Positions 8,147 through 15,390 of a DNA stretch of 64,000 nt are shown here, one piece after another. Each line of letters opens with the position of its first letter. Position 1 is the first letter of the stretch. The notes beneath the pieces were generated by a model. It was not told the DNA's origin and ran no database searches. It saw only the letters and a program-made list of their open reading frames with translations. The position numbers and the translations under genes are program-made. Origin of the DNA: Prolixibacteraceae bacterium (GTDB lineage: Bacteria > Bacteroidota > Bacteroidia > Bacteroidales > Prolixibacteraceae); NCBI GenBank assembly GCA_019459485.1, contig JAIBEZ010000095.1, forward strand, positions 1 to 64,000, given 5' to 3'.

Positions 8147-8173
8147 TTGCTGGTAGTTCAGTTAAATAAATGT

Positions 8174-8473
8174 TTACAAAATCTCTTTCAAGGCAATGGA
8201 AATATCGTTCACATGCTGCACGCCAATTCCACTCCATTGTATTTTACCATCCTGAAACAACACTATGGCCGGAATGTTCTGCACCCTGCAACTCGAAGCG
8301 ATATCAGGATAATCATCAACATTCACCTTTAAAATCCGCACATTCTCTTTAAACTGCCCTTTTACTTCCTTTAGAACCGAAGGCATCAAGCGGCAGGGAA
8401 TGCACCAGTCGGCGTAAAAATCGACCAGTACAGGTTTTGCAGATTTAACGATATGATAGAATCTTCTATTCAT
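8174..8473 (-). CDS. Thioredoxin with WCIPC active site
   Basis: About 99 residues from the ATG at 8473; an alternative ATG at 8485 adds MLSQ and overlaps the upstream gene more. The thioredoxin fold is clear: PVLVDFYADWCIPCRLM, the VNVDDYP strand and the cis-proline segment QNIPAIVLF. The active site is Cys-Ile-Pro-Cys rather than Cys-Gly-Pro-Cys; replacing the glycine is known to tune redox potential in the family. There is no signal peptide, so it is cytoplasmic. It is flanked by DUF6132 upstream (8 bp overlap) and bcp 27 bp downstream, and probably supplies electrons to Bcp. Confidence 0.92.
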   Translation of the reverse strand: MNRRFYHIVKSAKPVLVDFYADWCIPCRLMPSVLKEVKGQFKENVRILKVNVDDYPDIASSCRVQNIPAIVLFQDGKIQWSGIGVQHVNDISIALKEIL

Positions 8474-8681
8474 TTGTGACAGCATTTTTCCAGATTAAAC
8501 CTCCAAGCAAATCACCTATTAAATAACCCATTGCCAAACCCCACAAGGTTGAAAAATACCAAACAGATTGAATGGGACAAGTTCCGGAAGTACAACCTAT
8601 CAGCTTCCAATAAAGGAAACCACCCACCGCTCCAACTATGGTGAAAACAATTTTCAGACTTAAAATTTTATTTTTTACCAT
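8466..8681 (-). CDS. DUF6132 family small membrane protein
   Basis: A 71-residue protein with two hydrophobic helices (about 10-28 and 43-64) and, between them, the conserved segment KLIGCTSGTCPI with two cysteines four residues apart. This is the signature of DUF6132, a small Bacteroidetes membrane family often found beside thioredoxins. The paired cysteines and the thioredoxin overlap suggest a redox partner or disulfide relay at the inner membrane, but that is inference; no member has a function I know of. It is the first gene of the trx-bcp operon. Confidence 0.85.
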   Translation of the reverse strand: MVKNKILSLKIVFTIVGAVGGFLYWKLIGCTSGTCPIQSVWYFSTLWGLAMGYLIGDLLGGLIWKNAVTNE

Positions 8682-8840
8682 TTTTAGTAATTTGGAGATA
8701 GAACAACAGGTTGGTTGATAAGTTCTGGATAATCAGATAGAAAATAAAAATCTGCCATAGATAATTCTTATATCCATGGCAAACAAACAATTCCCTGCTT
8801 CGCAAAACATCCGGAATAATAAATAAAAAAAGTAGCGTTT

Positions 8841-9179
8841 TTACTTGACGAATTCCTGCCTGATTGGGTTGAAACTATCTATCAACCTGGCTTTTGGACT
8901 GAGCAGTCGGATGGTGTGTTTCTGGTTTGATGCCGCTGAAAACATATCGCCGGCCTGAAGGTACTGTTCGGGTTCTCCTTCGCAGTAAAAGATAATTTCT
9001 CCGAAAGCAACATAACTGGTTTGCTCGTGCGGATGAGAATGAAAAGGTTCGGCTTCAGTCCATGGGCCATCCGAGAAATCTACGATAACGGTCATTAAAT
9101 CCGGAGTATAAATAATGCGCCGTTCCAAACCCTCGCGGACGATTTCAGGCATACTTTCATTAAACTTTATTACTGACAT
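8841..9179 (-). CDS. Cupin-domain protein
   Basis: A 112-residue single-cupin protein. Metal-binding motif 1 is seen in FHSHPHEQTSYVAFGE (His, His, Glu ligands) and motif 2 in AGDMFSAASNQKHTIRLL, the two halves of a beta-barrel that usually binds one Fe, Mn or Zn. There is no signal peptide. Bacteroidetes small cupins of this kind are often near sugar-acid or pectin-degradation genes (KdgF-like) or act as ligand sensors; the sugar-processing genes upstream on the same strand fit a carbohydrate role, but the substrate is not determinable. The gene is 140 bp downstream of the DUF6807 gene, with an inverted repeat in between. Confidence 0.85.
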   Translation of the reverse strand: MSVIKFNESMPEIVREGLERRIIYTPDLMTVIVDFSDGPWTEAEPFHSHPHEQTSYVAFGEIIFYCEGEPEQYLQAGDMFSAASNQKHTIRLLSPKARLIDSFNPIRQEFVK

Positions 9180-9218
9180 ATTGCGAAAATTAAAATATTT
9201 ACGATTTGGTTATTTACG

Positions 9219-9255
9219 ATTTACTATTTCAATAATAAAGAGCCAAATAGTAAAT
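9219..9255. repeat. Perfect 11-bp inverted repeat in the cupin upstream region
   Basis: atttactattt (9219-9229) pairs perfectly with aaatagtaaat (9245-9255) around a 15-base loop. Just left of it are two copies of atttacgattt. It lies between the DUF6807 stop and the cupin start, so it may be a weak terminator, an operator, or one of the A/T-rich dispersed repeats seen in related genomes. Confidence 0.55.
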
Positions 9256-9297
9256 AGCTAATTGATTAATTGCCAAACAAGTGGATTACTTTTTGCC

Positions 9298-9321
9298 AAC
9301 TGCGACTGAACACTGATCACT
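9298..9321. repeat. ACTG-rich interspersed repeat, copy 1
   Basis: aactgcgactgaacactgatcact lies immediately at the stop codon of the DUF6807 gene. It matches other copies at 10427-10450, 15214-15239 (opposite strand) and 20460-20494, each touching or within a few bases of a stop codon. Confidence 0.6.
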
Positions 9322-10246
9322 ATTTCATCGCTTTTTTAATCTGCTTTTCACTCATATCTCCATGATATACAAGCAGCGAATATTTCAGCACCAACGGTTC
9401 GTCAAAAGCGATGGCAACCGGTTGACGGCCCGGATAAGCTGCATTCTGCATACTGGCTTTTTTACGGATGATCCAGCTTCCTGAAGGTTCAGGGTTTTGC
9501 GGATTACTAAGCATAACTACCCCACCCTTTTTTCCGTCATTCAGGAACGAACCATCAATTTTCATAGAGTTACCGGCAACAACGGCGGCATTGGTAGGCT
9601 CAACCAGTCCGTTTTCGCCCGAAAAACTCACATCTTCCGGTAATTTCAAACGGATTGAAAAACCACTGTAGCCCTTTTCGTCATCCGAACCTCCGATACT
9701 CAGGTCATCAGTCAGGGAATTTAACCTGATTTCAAAATCAAGGCGCCTGTAATTACCTGCTTTGGGGTAAATAGTGATGTTAGTTTTCTCCTGAAGATAA
9801 GGTTCTGATCCGTCCTTCCATAAAGGTGAAATCCAGTCAACAGTAGTGTTCAGGTAGCCAATTCCCTTTTGCAGGCGGAATTCAATATCGGTAACTTTTT
9901 GCTGAAAATTCTTCAATTCCCAACCATCCGCAACAGAATTGTTATCAATCAAAATCTGGTGCCATGCCCAGAAAATACCACGGTGATGAAGGTGATCAGC
10001 CGGAAAATCTTCGGTTAACCTTGAATTATCGGCACCATAAAGCGGATGAATGTAATTGCAGCGACTGTATTCGCCATCTTTGTCTTTCGGACTTTTCTGA
10101 TAGAAAAATAGGCTGTCTTTTCCTTCCATAAAAAGAAAACCATCCTCTTTCACCACCATATTAATTTGAGATTTTCCGACAAATGACAGGCATGTCAGGA
10201 ATAAAAAAGGCAGCAGTTTTAGCATTTTGTTAGTTTTTGTTAGCAT
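9320..10246 (-). CDS. Exported DUF6807 (PmoA-like) protein
   Basis: A 308-residue protein with a Sec signal peptide (hydrophobic residues 8-23 after MLTKTNKMLK; cleavage near GKSQ). The body matches DUF6807, formerly annotated PmoA after a supposed methane-oxygenase link. The hallmark segment is ADHLHHRGIFWAWHQ near residue 95, followed by beta-rich sequence up to residue 300. Members occur in Bacteroidetes and Planctomycetes beside Gfo/Idh/MocA oxidoreductases and DUF1080 proteins, exactly as here. That association supports a role in periplasmic carbohydrate processing, and the His cluster is a likely active site, but no reaction is assigned. The ATG at 10225 (MLKLLPFL) is a plausible alternative start. 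Confidence 0.85.
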   Translation of the reverse strand: MLTKTNKMLKLLPFLFLTCLSFVGKSQINMVVKEDGFLFMEGKDSLFFYQKSPKDKDGEYSRCNYIHPLYGADNSRLTEDFPADHLHHRGIFWAWHQILIDNNSVADGWELKNFQQKVTDIEFRLQKGIGYLNTTVDWISPLWKDGSEPYLQEKTNITIYPKAGNYRRLDFEIRLNSLTDDLSIGGSDDEKGYSGFSIRLKLPEDVSFSGENGLVEPTNAAVVAGNSMKIDGSFLNDGKKGGVVMLSNPQNPEPSGSWIIRKKASMQNAAYPGRQPVAIAFDEPLVLKYSLLVYHGDMSEKQIKKAMK

Positions 10247-10302
10247 GCAACGAAAATAACCAGAAGGATTGATTTTCCGAAAAAAAAATAAAAGAAAAAA
10301 AA

Positions 10303-10383
10303 GTCACCACCGATTACAGGGATTACCACTGATTACATGAAAAAAAATTTCAATCTGTGGGTATCTGAGTAATCTGTGGTGAC
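10303..10383. repeat. Long imperfect hairpin of the caccgattac...gtaatctgtggtg type
   Basis: The left arm gtcaccaccgattac (10303-10317) pairs with gtaatctgtggtgac (10369-10383) with a single mismatch, and pairing continues imperfectly inward for about 20 more bases. The whole 81-bp unit fills the gap between two minus-strand genes. A related hairpin (ccacggattt...aatccgtgg) lies at 58265-58322. Such palindromes recur between genes of Bacteroidetes. Confidence 0.65.
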
Positions 10384-10426
10384 TAAATTATAATTATCGG
10401 CCTATTTTACAAGCTGTCAATTCTTC

Positions 10427-10450
10427 CACTGCGACTGATCACTGAAAACT
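10427..10450. repeat. ACTG-rich interspersed repeat, copy 2
   Basis: ccactgcgactgatcactga followed by aaac ends 7 bp beyond the stop codon of the Gfo/Idh/MocA gene (stop at 10457). It is nearly identical to copy 1 at 9298-9321. Confidence 0.6.
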
Positions 10451-10456
10451 TTTCAA

Positions 10457-11806
10457 TTAAATTTTTGGCGGTTCCCAACCTTTGTGATATTCGCGGTCCC
10501 AAAGTTTCATACCTGCTTTATCCAAAATACGACCGGTTTCGGTATTAACGTCGAACGATTTGTTGATGCGGGACGAAATATTGGCATAATGAGTCAGCAT
10601 TTGAGTAACAGCACCCTCTTCAATTGGCGAATTCAGCTTTGTTTCAGTGCCACGAATCACATTGAAGAAGTTAGCAACATGTCCGTCGGTCATATCGCCA
10701 CCGCCACCTAAAGCAGTTCCGGCTTCGCTTCCCGACGATTTGCTGTCTTTTACTTTTTTGCTGCTTCTATCGAAGAGCGTGTAACCTTCGCGGTTTACAA
10801 AAACAGAACCTTCGCTTCCATAAATTATTGTTCCGCGGTCGGCTCCGTAAGTTTTATGACCATTTCGGCTTTTACCATCCCATTTAATGATTTTATTTCC
10901 GGGGAAACGGAAAGTTGCATCCATCGTGTCGTACATTTCCCAACCATCGTTCAGGAAATGGCGTTTTGCAGCTTCAACATCCACATGATTGGGATATTTT
11001 ACCTGCAATGCCCAACGGGCAATATCAAGTTCATGAGTGGCATTGTTGCCGGTTTCGGCGGTTCCCCAGTTCCAGCCGTACCAATGCCAGTTGTAATCCC
11101 AGATGTCATGCATGTATTCGCGGCGTGGTGCCGGTCCCTGGAAAAGTTCCCAGTCCAAGCCTTCAGGAACCGACGCTTTTACCGGCACAGGACATTCGCC
11201 CCGGTTATTGGCGTAGAATGCAACTGCCTTGTAAACATCGCCAATCGCACCTTTGTGAATTTCAGAAATAATTTCCTGAGTTTCTTTTGACGACCGTTGC
11301 TGATTTCCCATTTGGACAACCTTGCCGTATTTTTTGGTAAAGGCTACCAGCAATTCACCTTCGCGCGGATTATGACTGCATGGTTTTTCAATATAAACAT
11401 GTTTGCCGGCCTGCATAGCCAGCCAGGTGCCCGGAGCATGCCAGTGGTCGGGTGTTGCATTGAAAATTGCGTCAACACTTTGGTCATTCCAAATTTCATG
11501 AATATCGTTTACCAGTGCAGCTTTTCCTGAAACCTTCCCGTTCAGGTCTTTACCCACTTTATCGCGTTGCTTTTTCATCACATCGCAAATGTAGGCCACA
11601 TCCACATTGTTCTTTTTATCCTGAAGTGCTGCATAATAAGCACCTACCCGACGTCCGCAACCCATCAGCGCCACGCTCAGACGATCGTTGGCGCCAACAA
11701 TGCGCGTATAACTCTTTGCGCTAAATCCTGTTGCCATTCCGCCGATTGAAATGCCTGCTGCTCCAACTGCCACATTGCGAATAAATTCCCTTCGATTTGT
11801 ACTCAT
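10457..11806 (-). CDS. Tat-exported Gfo/Idh/MocA-family oxidoreductase
   Basis: A 449-residue NAD(P)-dependent oxidoreductase. The N-terminus STNRREFIRNVAVGAAG carries a twin-arginine motif, so it is exported folded with its cofactor to the periplasm. Rossmann domain: GCGRRVGAYYAAL, then the family motif IEKPCSHNPREGE around residue 140 with the catalytic lysine. The C-terminal alpha/beta substrate domain contains the His-rich WHWYGWNWGTAETGNNATHE segment. Exported Gfo/Idh/MocA enzymes oxidise sugars or glycosides, for example at C3, using tightly bound NAD. It lies 20 bp downstream of a DUF1080 gene (3-keto-disaccharide hydrolase family), consistent with oxidation followed by cleavage. Confidence 0.93.
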   Translation of the reverse strand: MSTNRREFIRNVAVGAAGISIGGMATGFSAKSYTRIVGANDRLSVALMGCGRRVGAYYAALQDKKNNVDVAYICDVMKKQRDKVGKDLNGKVSGKAALVNDIHEIWNDQSVDAIFNATPDHWHAPGTWLAMQAGKHVYIEKPCSHNPREGELLVAFTKKYGKVVQMGNQQRSSKETQEIISEIHKGAIGDVYKAVAFYANNRGECPVPVKASVPEGLDWELFQGPAPRREYMHDIWDYNWHWYGWNWGTAETGNNATHELDIARWALQVKYPNHVDVEAAKRHFLNDGWEMYDTMDATFRFPGNKIIKWDGKSRNGHKTYGADRGTIIYGSEGSVFVNREGYTLFDRSSKKVKDSKSSGSEAGTALGGGGDMTDGHVANFFNVIRGTETKLNSPIEEGAVTQMLTHYANISSRINKSFDVNTETGRILDKAGMKLWDREYHKGWEPPKI

Positions 11807-11825
11807 GATTTTATGGTTTAGATTT

Positions 11826-13151
11826 TTATAGTTTCCTGATTTTTAAGCTTCTGAATTTCACCTGATCCTGATGATACTGGAGCATAATCGGTGCTTCTTT
11901 GATCATTCCAAAATTTTCAAATTCAGCATATTTACTCCTGGCCACCAACGCTTTGTAAATGTTTGATCCGCGAACATATTCAACCACTTTAACTCCGTTT
12001 AGCCAATGTTCGATACGATTATCGGAATTAACAACAATGCGTCCAATGTTCCACTCGCCGGCAGGTTTGGTAAAACGTTCCTGCTTATCTGCCGGAATCA
12101 AATCGTAAAGTGATGCCATCGTACGGTTTCCAACAACTCCCATTTTTGCGTCCGGATGTTTTTTATCATCGAGAACCTGATATTCCAGACCAACAGAAGG
12201 ACCTCCGTTTCCTGTAAAATATTTCACACCGCTGTTGGCGCCTTCAGCAAAATTAAACTCAAACTGAAACTCAAATGCTGTAAATTTTTCTTCAGTAACA
12301 ATGTCAGTACCTTTAACTTTAGCAACAGCCATCATGGTTCCTTCTTCCACTTTCCAGCCTTCCGAAGGGAATTTTTCCTGATTTACAGCTTTCCATCCAT
12401 TGGTAGTTTTGCCATCGAAAAGCAATTTCCAACCCTGTTCTTTTTCTGCCTGACAAAGTGTATTGGGTAATAAATTAACCACAAAAACATCGGGCGTTTC
12501 GGTAGCCTTTAATCCTGTAGTTTTAATTCTGACATTCTTCCAGCGAATTTGTTTGCCGGGTTCAACATCTTTTCCGATGGAATGAACCTGAAGAGCGATC
12601 AAACCGCTCGGGGTCATGTCGTCGAGCACGTAGGCTACCGGAACACCGTTCAACCATGTGCGGATGCTGTTGCCAACGCATTCGATCCGGTAATGGTTCC
12701 ACTCGCCCATTTTAAAAGCGGGTTTGGCTGCAGGATTTAACTCATTGGTATAAAGCCAGCCACGACGTGCTTCGTCGTAAATACCACCACTCCATGCACG
12801 CAATGAAGGATCAACTTCGCACTGGTAGCCATGAACACGACCATTCATCACATCAGGCTTGCTGATGCTTCGAAACTGAATACCGGAATTCATATTATCG
12901 GTAACCAACAGATCGAGTTCAAGAACAAAATCACCGTAATCTTTATCGGTGGCGAGGAACGAATTGGGAGTATTGGAGACTGTTGTTCCAACAATCTCCC
13001 CTTTTTCAACATGGTATTTGGCCTGTCCGTTTAGCTGATGCCAGCCGGTCAAGTCTTTACCGTTAAAAAGAGAAATCCAGCCATCGTTCTTTTTTGCTGA
13101 AACGGCTGAAAAAATAATTAGGAAAGAAAGTAGAATCTGAAGTTTTCTCAT
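11826..13151 (-). CDS. Exported double DUF1080 (3-keto-disaccharide hydrolase) protein
   Basis: A 441-residue protein with a Sec signal peptide (hydrophobic 5-18, cleavage near VSAKK). Two DUF1080 concanavalin-like domains follow in tandem: about 24-212 (WISLFNGKDLTGWH, NSGIQFRS, NGVPVAY) and about 236-441 (WKLLFDGKTTNGWK, NSGVKYF, NGVKVVEY). DUF1080 members include hydrolases of 3-keto-glycosides, acting after a C3 oxidation. The next gene, 20 bp away on the same strand, is an exported oxidoreductase, so the pair probably works sequentially in the periplasm. A -7-like box TAAATTTG lies on the minus strand at 13205-13212. Whether both domains are catalytic is unknown. Confidence 0.92.
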   Translation of the reverse strand: MRKLQILLSFLIIFSAVSAKKNDGWISLFNGKDLTGWHQLNGQAKYHVEKGEIVGTTVSNTPNSFLATDKDYGDFVLELDLLVTDNMNSGIQFRSISKPDVMNGRVHGYQCEVDPSLRAWSGGIYDEARRGWLYTNELNPAAKPAFKMGEWNHYRIECVGNSIRTWLNGVPVAYVLDDMTPSGLIALQVHSIGKDVEPGKQIRWKNVRIKTTGLKATETPDVFVVNLLPNTLCQAEKEQGWKLLFDGKTTNGWKAVNQEKFPSEGWKVEEGTMMAVAKVKGTDIVTEEKFTAFEFQFEFNFAEGANSGVKYFTGNGGPSVGLEYQVLDDKKHPDAKMGVVGNRTMASLYDLIPADKQERFTKPAGEWNIGRIVVNSDNRIEHWLNGVKVVEYVRGSNIYKALVARSKYAEFENFGMIKEAPIMLQYHQDQVKFRSLKIRKL

Positions 13152-13305
13152 GTGATTATCTGGTTAAAGGTTTAGATTATAAATTTCCGTGTGCGATAAC
13201 GGAGCAAATTTAAAAATTTAAATGAACTTTGATTCCATGTTTTTGAACACAAAGAGACATTACAAATGTTGCTGTAGTATGATCTAAATGCGTATCTGCT
13301 GCTTC

Positions 13306-13337
13306 TTTTTTATAATGAATATTAATCCCTATTTTTG
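13306..13337 (+). promoter_or_regulatory. Probable promoter of hicBA
   Basis: TATTTTTG at 13330-13337 fits the Bacteroidetes -7 consensus TAnnTTTG. A T-run at 13306-13309 stands 20 bases upstream, where TTTG is expected. The box lies 18 bases before the hicB ATG at 13356, which argues against the TTG at 13335 as a start. Confidence 0.5.
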
Positions 13338-13355
13338 TTTCAAAACAACAAAGCC

Positions 13356-13580
13356 ATGATATATAATTTTACAGCAGAAATTATCCAGGATAATGAAATC
13401 AATCAATTCATTGGAATTGTTCCGGGCTTGCCGGGTGCGCATTCACAAGCTGCGACTTTAGACGAGCTTTACAGCAACCTTCAGGAGGTAATCCGGCTCT
13501 GCTTAATTGAAATGACCGATGAAGAGAAAGCGGAACTGCCAAAATTCGTTGGTACACAAAACATTTCGGTTGCTGTATGA
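13356..13580 (+). CDS. hicB: HicB-like antitoxin
   Basis: A 74-residue protein from the ATG at 13356, with the partially degraded RNase-H-like HicB fold: MIYNFTAEIIQDNEINQFIGIVP followed by GLPGAHSQAATLDELYSNLQE. This is the usual pattern of HicB antitoxins that bind and neutralise HicA. No separate ribbon-helix-helix or HTH DNA-binding tail is present, so autorepression would need another route. Its stop overlaps the hicA start (ATGA), a classic toxin-antitoxin arrangement, here in antitoxin-first order. Confidence 0.88.
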   Translation: MIYNFTAEIIQDNEINQFIGIVPGLPGAHSQAATLDELYSNLQEVIRLCLIEMTDEEKAELPKFVGTQNISVAV

Positions 13581-13813
13581 GGACAAAAATCCCCATTATC
13601 AAAGTCAAAATTTTTGAGAAATTATTAATCTCAATGGGGTTTGAAATAAAACGTCAAAGTGGTAGTCATGTTTTCTATCGTCATCCTGACGGTCGTTATA
13701 CCACTCTTCCGCATCACGGCAACCAGGACATAGGCCGCTCGTTATCAAGACAAATATTAAGGGAAATTGACATTACTCCGGAAGAATTTATTGATTTATT
13801 GAATAAAATTTAA
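13577..13813 (+). CDS. hicA: HicA-like mRNA interferase toxin
   Basis: A 78-residue dsRBD-fold toxin of the YcfA/HicA family. The catalytic histidine lies in RQSGSHVFYRHPDG (His31), after the helix KVKIFEKLLISMGFE. The C-terminal helix SRQILREIDITPEEFIDLL is typical. HicA cleaves mRNA when released from HicB. All hallmark residues are present and the frame is intact, so the module may be active. It overlaps hicB by 4 bp and is followed 41 bp later by the SSS symporter gene on the same strand. Confidence 0.9.
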   Translation: MRTKIPIIKVKIFEKLLISMGFEIKRQSGSHVFYRHPDGRYTTLPHHGNQDIGRSLSRQILREIDITPEEFIDLLNKI

Positions 13814-13854
13814 TAGCTCATTACAACTTCGTTTCCATCTAAAGCTTCGTTTTA

Positions 13855-15234
13855 ATGAAGACCATCATTCTGATTGTTTACGCTTTAATCCTCTTTCTGA
13901 TCGGAATTCACTCGTACCTGAAAATCAAAACACCTTTTGATTATTTCCTCGCGGGAAAAAAGACAGGTGTATGGCAGATTTCCGGAAGTTTACTTGCTAC
14001 AATTCTGGGAGGTTCTGCTATTCTGGGAACAATCGGGTTGGCAGAGAGCCAGTCGTGGGCATCGGCCTGGTATATTCTGGCTGCCAGTTTGGGTTTATTC
14101 GGGTTACTTCCAATTGTCAGAAAAGTATATGCAAAAGGGAAATTCACCTTGCCCGAACTCATCGGCCAGTATTACGGAGAATCAGCCCGAAAAGTCACGT
14201 CGGTAATCATTCCAATTGCCTGGCTTGGAATTGTTGCGGCTCAAATAATTGCGGGAGCCCAAATTCTGGTCAGCTTTTTTGGTCTGGAATATTCAAATGG
14301 CGTTTACCTGACAGCCGGTATTTTTATCGTTTACACCTACATCGGCGGACAGGTCTCCATCATGAAAACCGATTTGTTTCAGGCTTTTTTCATCTTAGCC
14401 GGAGTTATACTGACCGCGATCATGATTCCGGCGAATCGACTTCCGGCATTGCCCGATTTTGCAAGTCATTTCCCGTTCAACGCGCACTATTCGCCCTTCG
14501 ATCTGTTCATTCTTATCCTCACATTTTCAAGCACTTTTGTGGTCGGTCCCGATATTTATTCACGGGTTTTTTGCGCCAAAGATTCTAAAACAGCCTTCCG
14601 TAGTGTTTTGATCGTTGCCTCAATCCTGATTCCGTTTGCATTTGTGCTATCGTACGTCGGAATGTTCGCAGCGACTTTTCATCAGGGCGCTCAAAACAGC
14701 TCGGCTTTGGTTAATCTGGCCAATATTTATCTGCCGGAATGGGCATCCGGAATTCTGGTTGCGGCGCTTATTTCAGCGGTACTTTCAACGGCCTCCACTA
14801 CCCTGCTCACCACTTCCATGATTTTGAGCGAACTGTTTCACAAAGACATCAACAATCAGAAGTCATTCGGCCAAACCAAACTTTTTTTAATTGCAGTTGG
14901 TATTTTAAGCATGCTTATTTCATTGAAGGTGACTTCCATCGTTTCGTCGCTTTTACTGGCACTTTCGTTTTATTCAGGCGCATTCATTATCCCAATGATA
15001 GCTGCACTTTTCAACCTACCGTACAACAAACGTTTCAGTATTGCCGCCATGCTTTCAGGAGGTATTCTGGCATTATCGGGCAAACTGATGATGACTTTTG
15101 ACCACCTTGAAACCGGCCAATATGTGTTGATTTCAGGATTTGTCATGAATGCATTGTTACTTTTTATACCTTTCGGGAGGGAAACAGGAACAAGAGAAGA
15201 CAAAGAAAAAAGTAGTCAGTCGCAGTCGCAGTGA
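13855..15234 (+). CDS. Sodium:solute symporter (SSS family)
   Basis: A 459-residue inner-membrane transporter with about 12-13 hydrophobic helices. SSS-family features are the N-terminal pattern PFDYFLAGKKTGVWQISGSLLATILGG split over helices 1-2, the conserved WYILAASLG region and the sodium-site segment STASTTLLTTSMI in a later helix. Family members import sugars, amino acids, sialic acid or osmolytes with Na+. Sugar dehydrogenase and Gfo/Idh/MocA genes follow at 15391 and 16645, suggesting a sugar or sugar-acid substrate. The last six codons (agt cag tcg cag tcg cag) are made of an ACTG-type interspersed repeat, so the C-terminal tail was probably altered by it. Confidence 0.92.
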   Translation: MKTIILIVYALILFLIGIHSYLKIKTPFDYFLAGKKTGVWQISGSLLATILGGSAILGTIGLAESQSWASAWYILAASLGLFGLLPIVRKVYAKGKFTLPELIGQYYGESARKVTSVIIPIAWLGIVAAQIIAGAQILVSFFGLEYSNGVYLTAGIFIVYTYIGGQVSIMKTDLFQAFFILAGVILTAIMIPANRLPALPDFASHFPFNAHYSPFDLFILILTFSSTFVVGPDIYSRVFCAKDSKTAFRSVLIVASILIPFAFVLSYVGMFAATFHQGAQNSSALVNLANIYLPEWASGILVAALISAVLSTASTTLLTTSMILSELFHKDINNQKSFGQTKLFLIAVGILSMLISLKVTSIVSSLLLALSFYSGAFIIPMIAALFNLPYNKRFSIAAMLSGGILALSGKLMMTFDHLETGQYVLISGFVMNALLLFIPFGRETGTREDKEKSSQSQSQ

Positions 15235-15239
15235 CCAGT
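15214..15239. repeat. ACTG-rich interspersed repeat, copy 3 (inverted)
   Basis: agtcagtcgcagtcgcagtg plus accagt, the reverse complement of the copies at 9298 and 10427, covers the last codons and stop (15232-15234) of the SSS symporter gene. Confidence 0.55.
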
Positions 15240-15390
15240 AAAAAAAGGAAACAGTTAAAGGTCGATGGACAAAGAGAAAATGGTCAATCGTAGTTGACAA
15301 AACGATGAAGTGGCTAAATATTTCAGCCCGGCGAAACGCCCCGAAAAAGATCAAATTATAAAATGAATTGAATTAAATCGAAGCACCACA

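Noticed and set aside
13335-13355. TTG start giving hicB seven extra residues
   Set aside because: It lies in the -7 promoter box TATTTTTG; the ATG at 13356 gives the normal HicB N-terminus.
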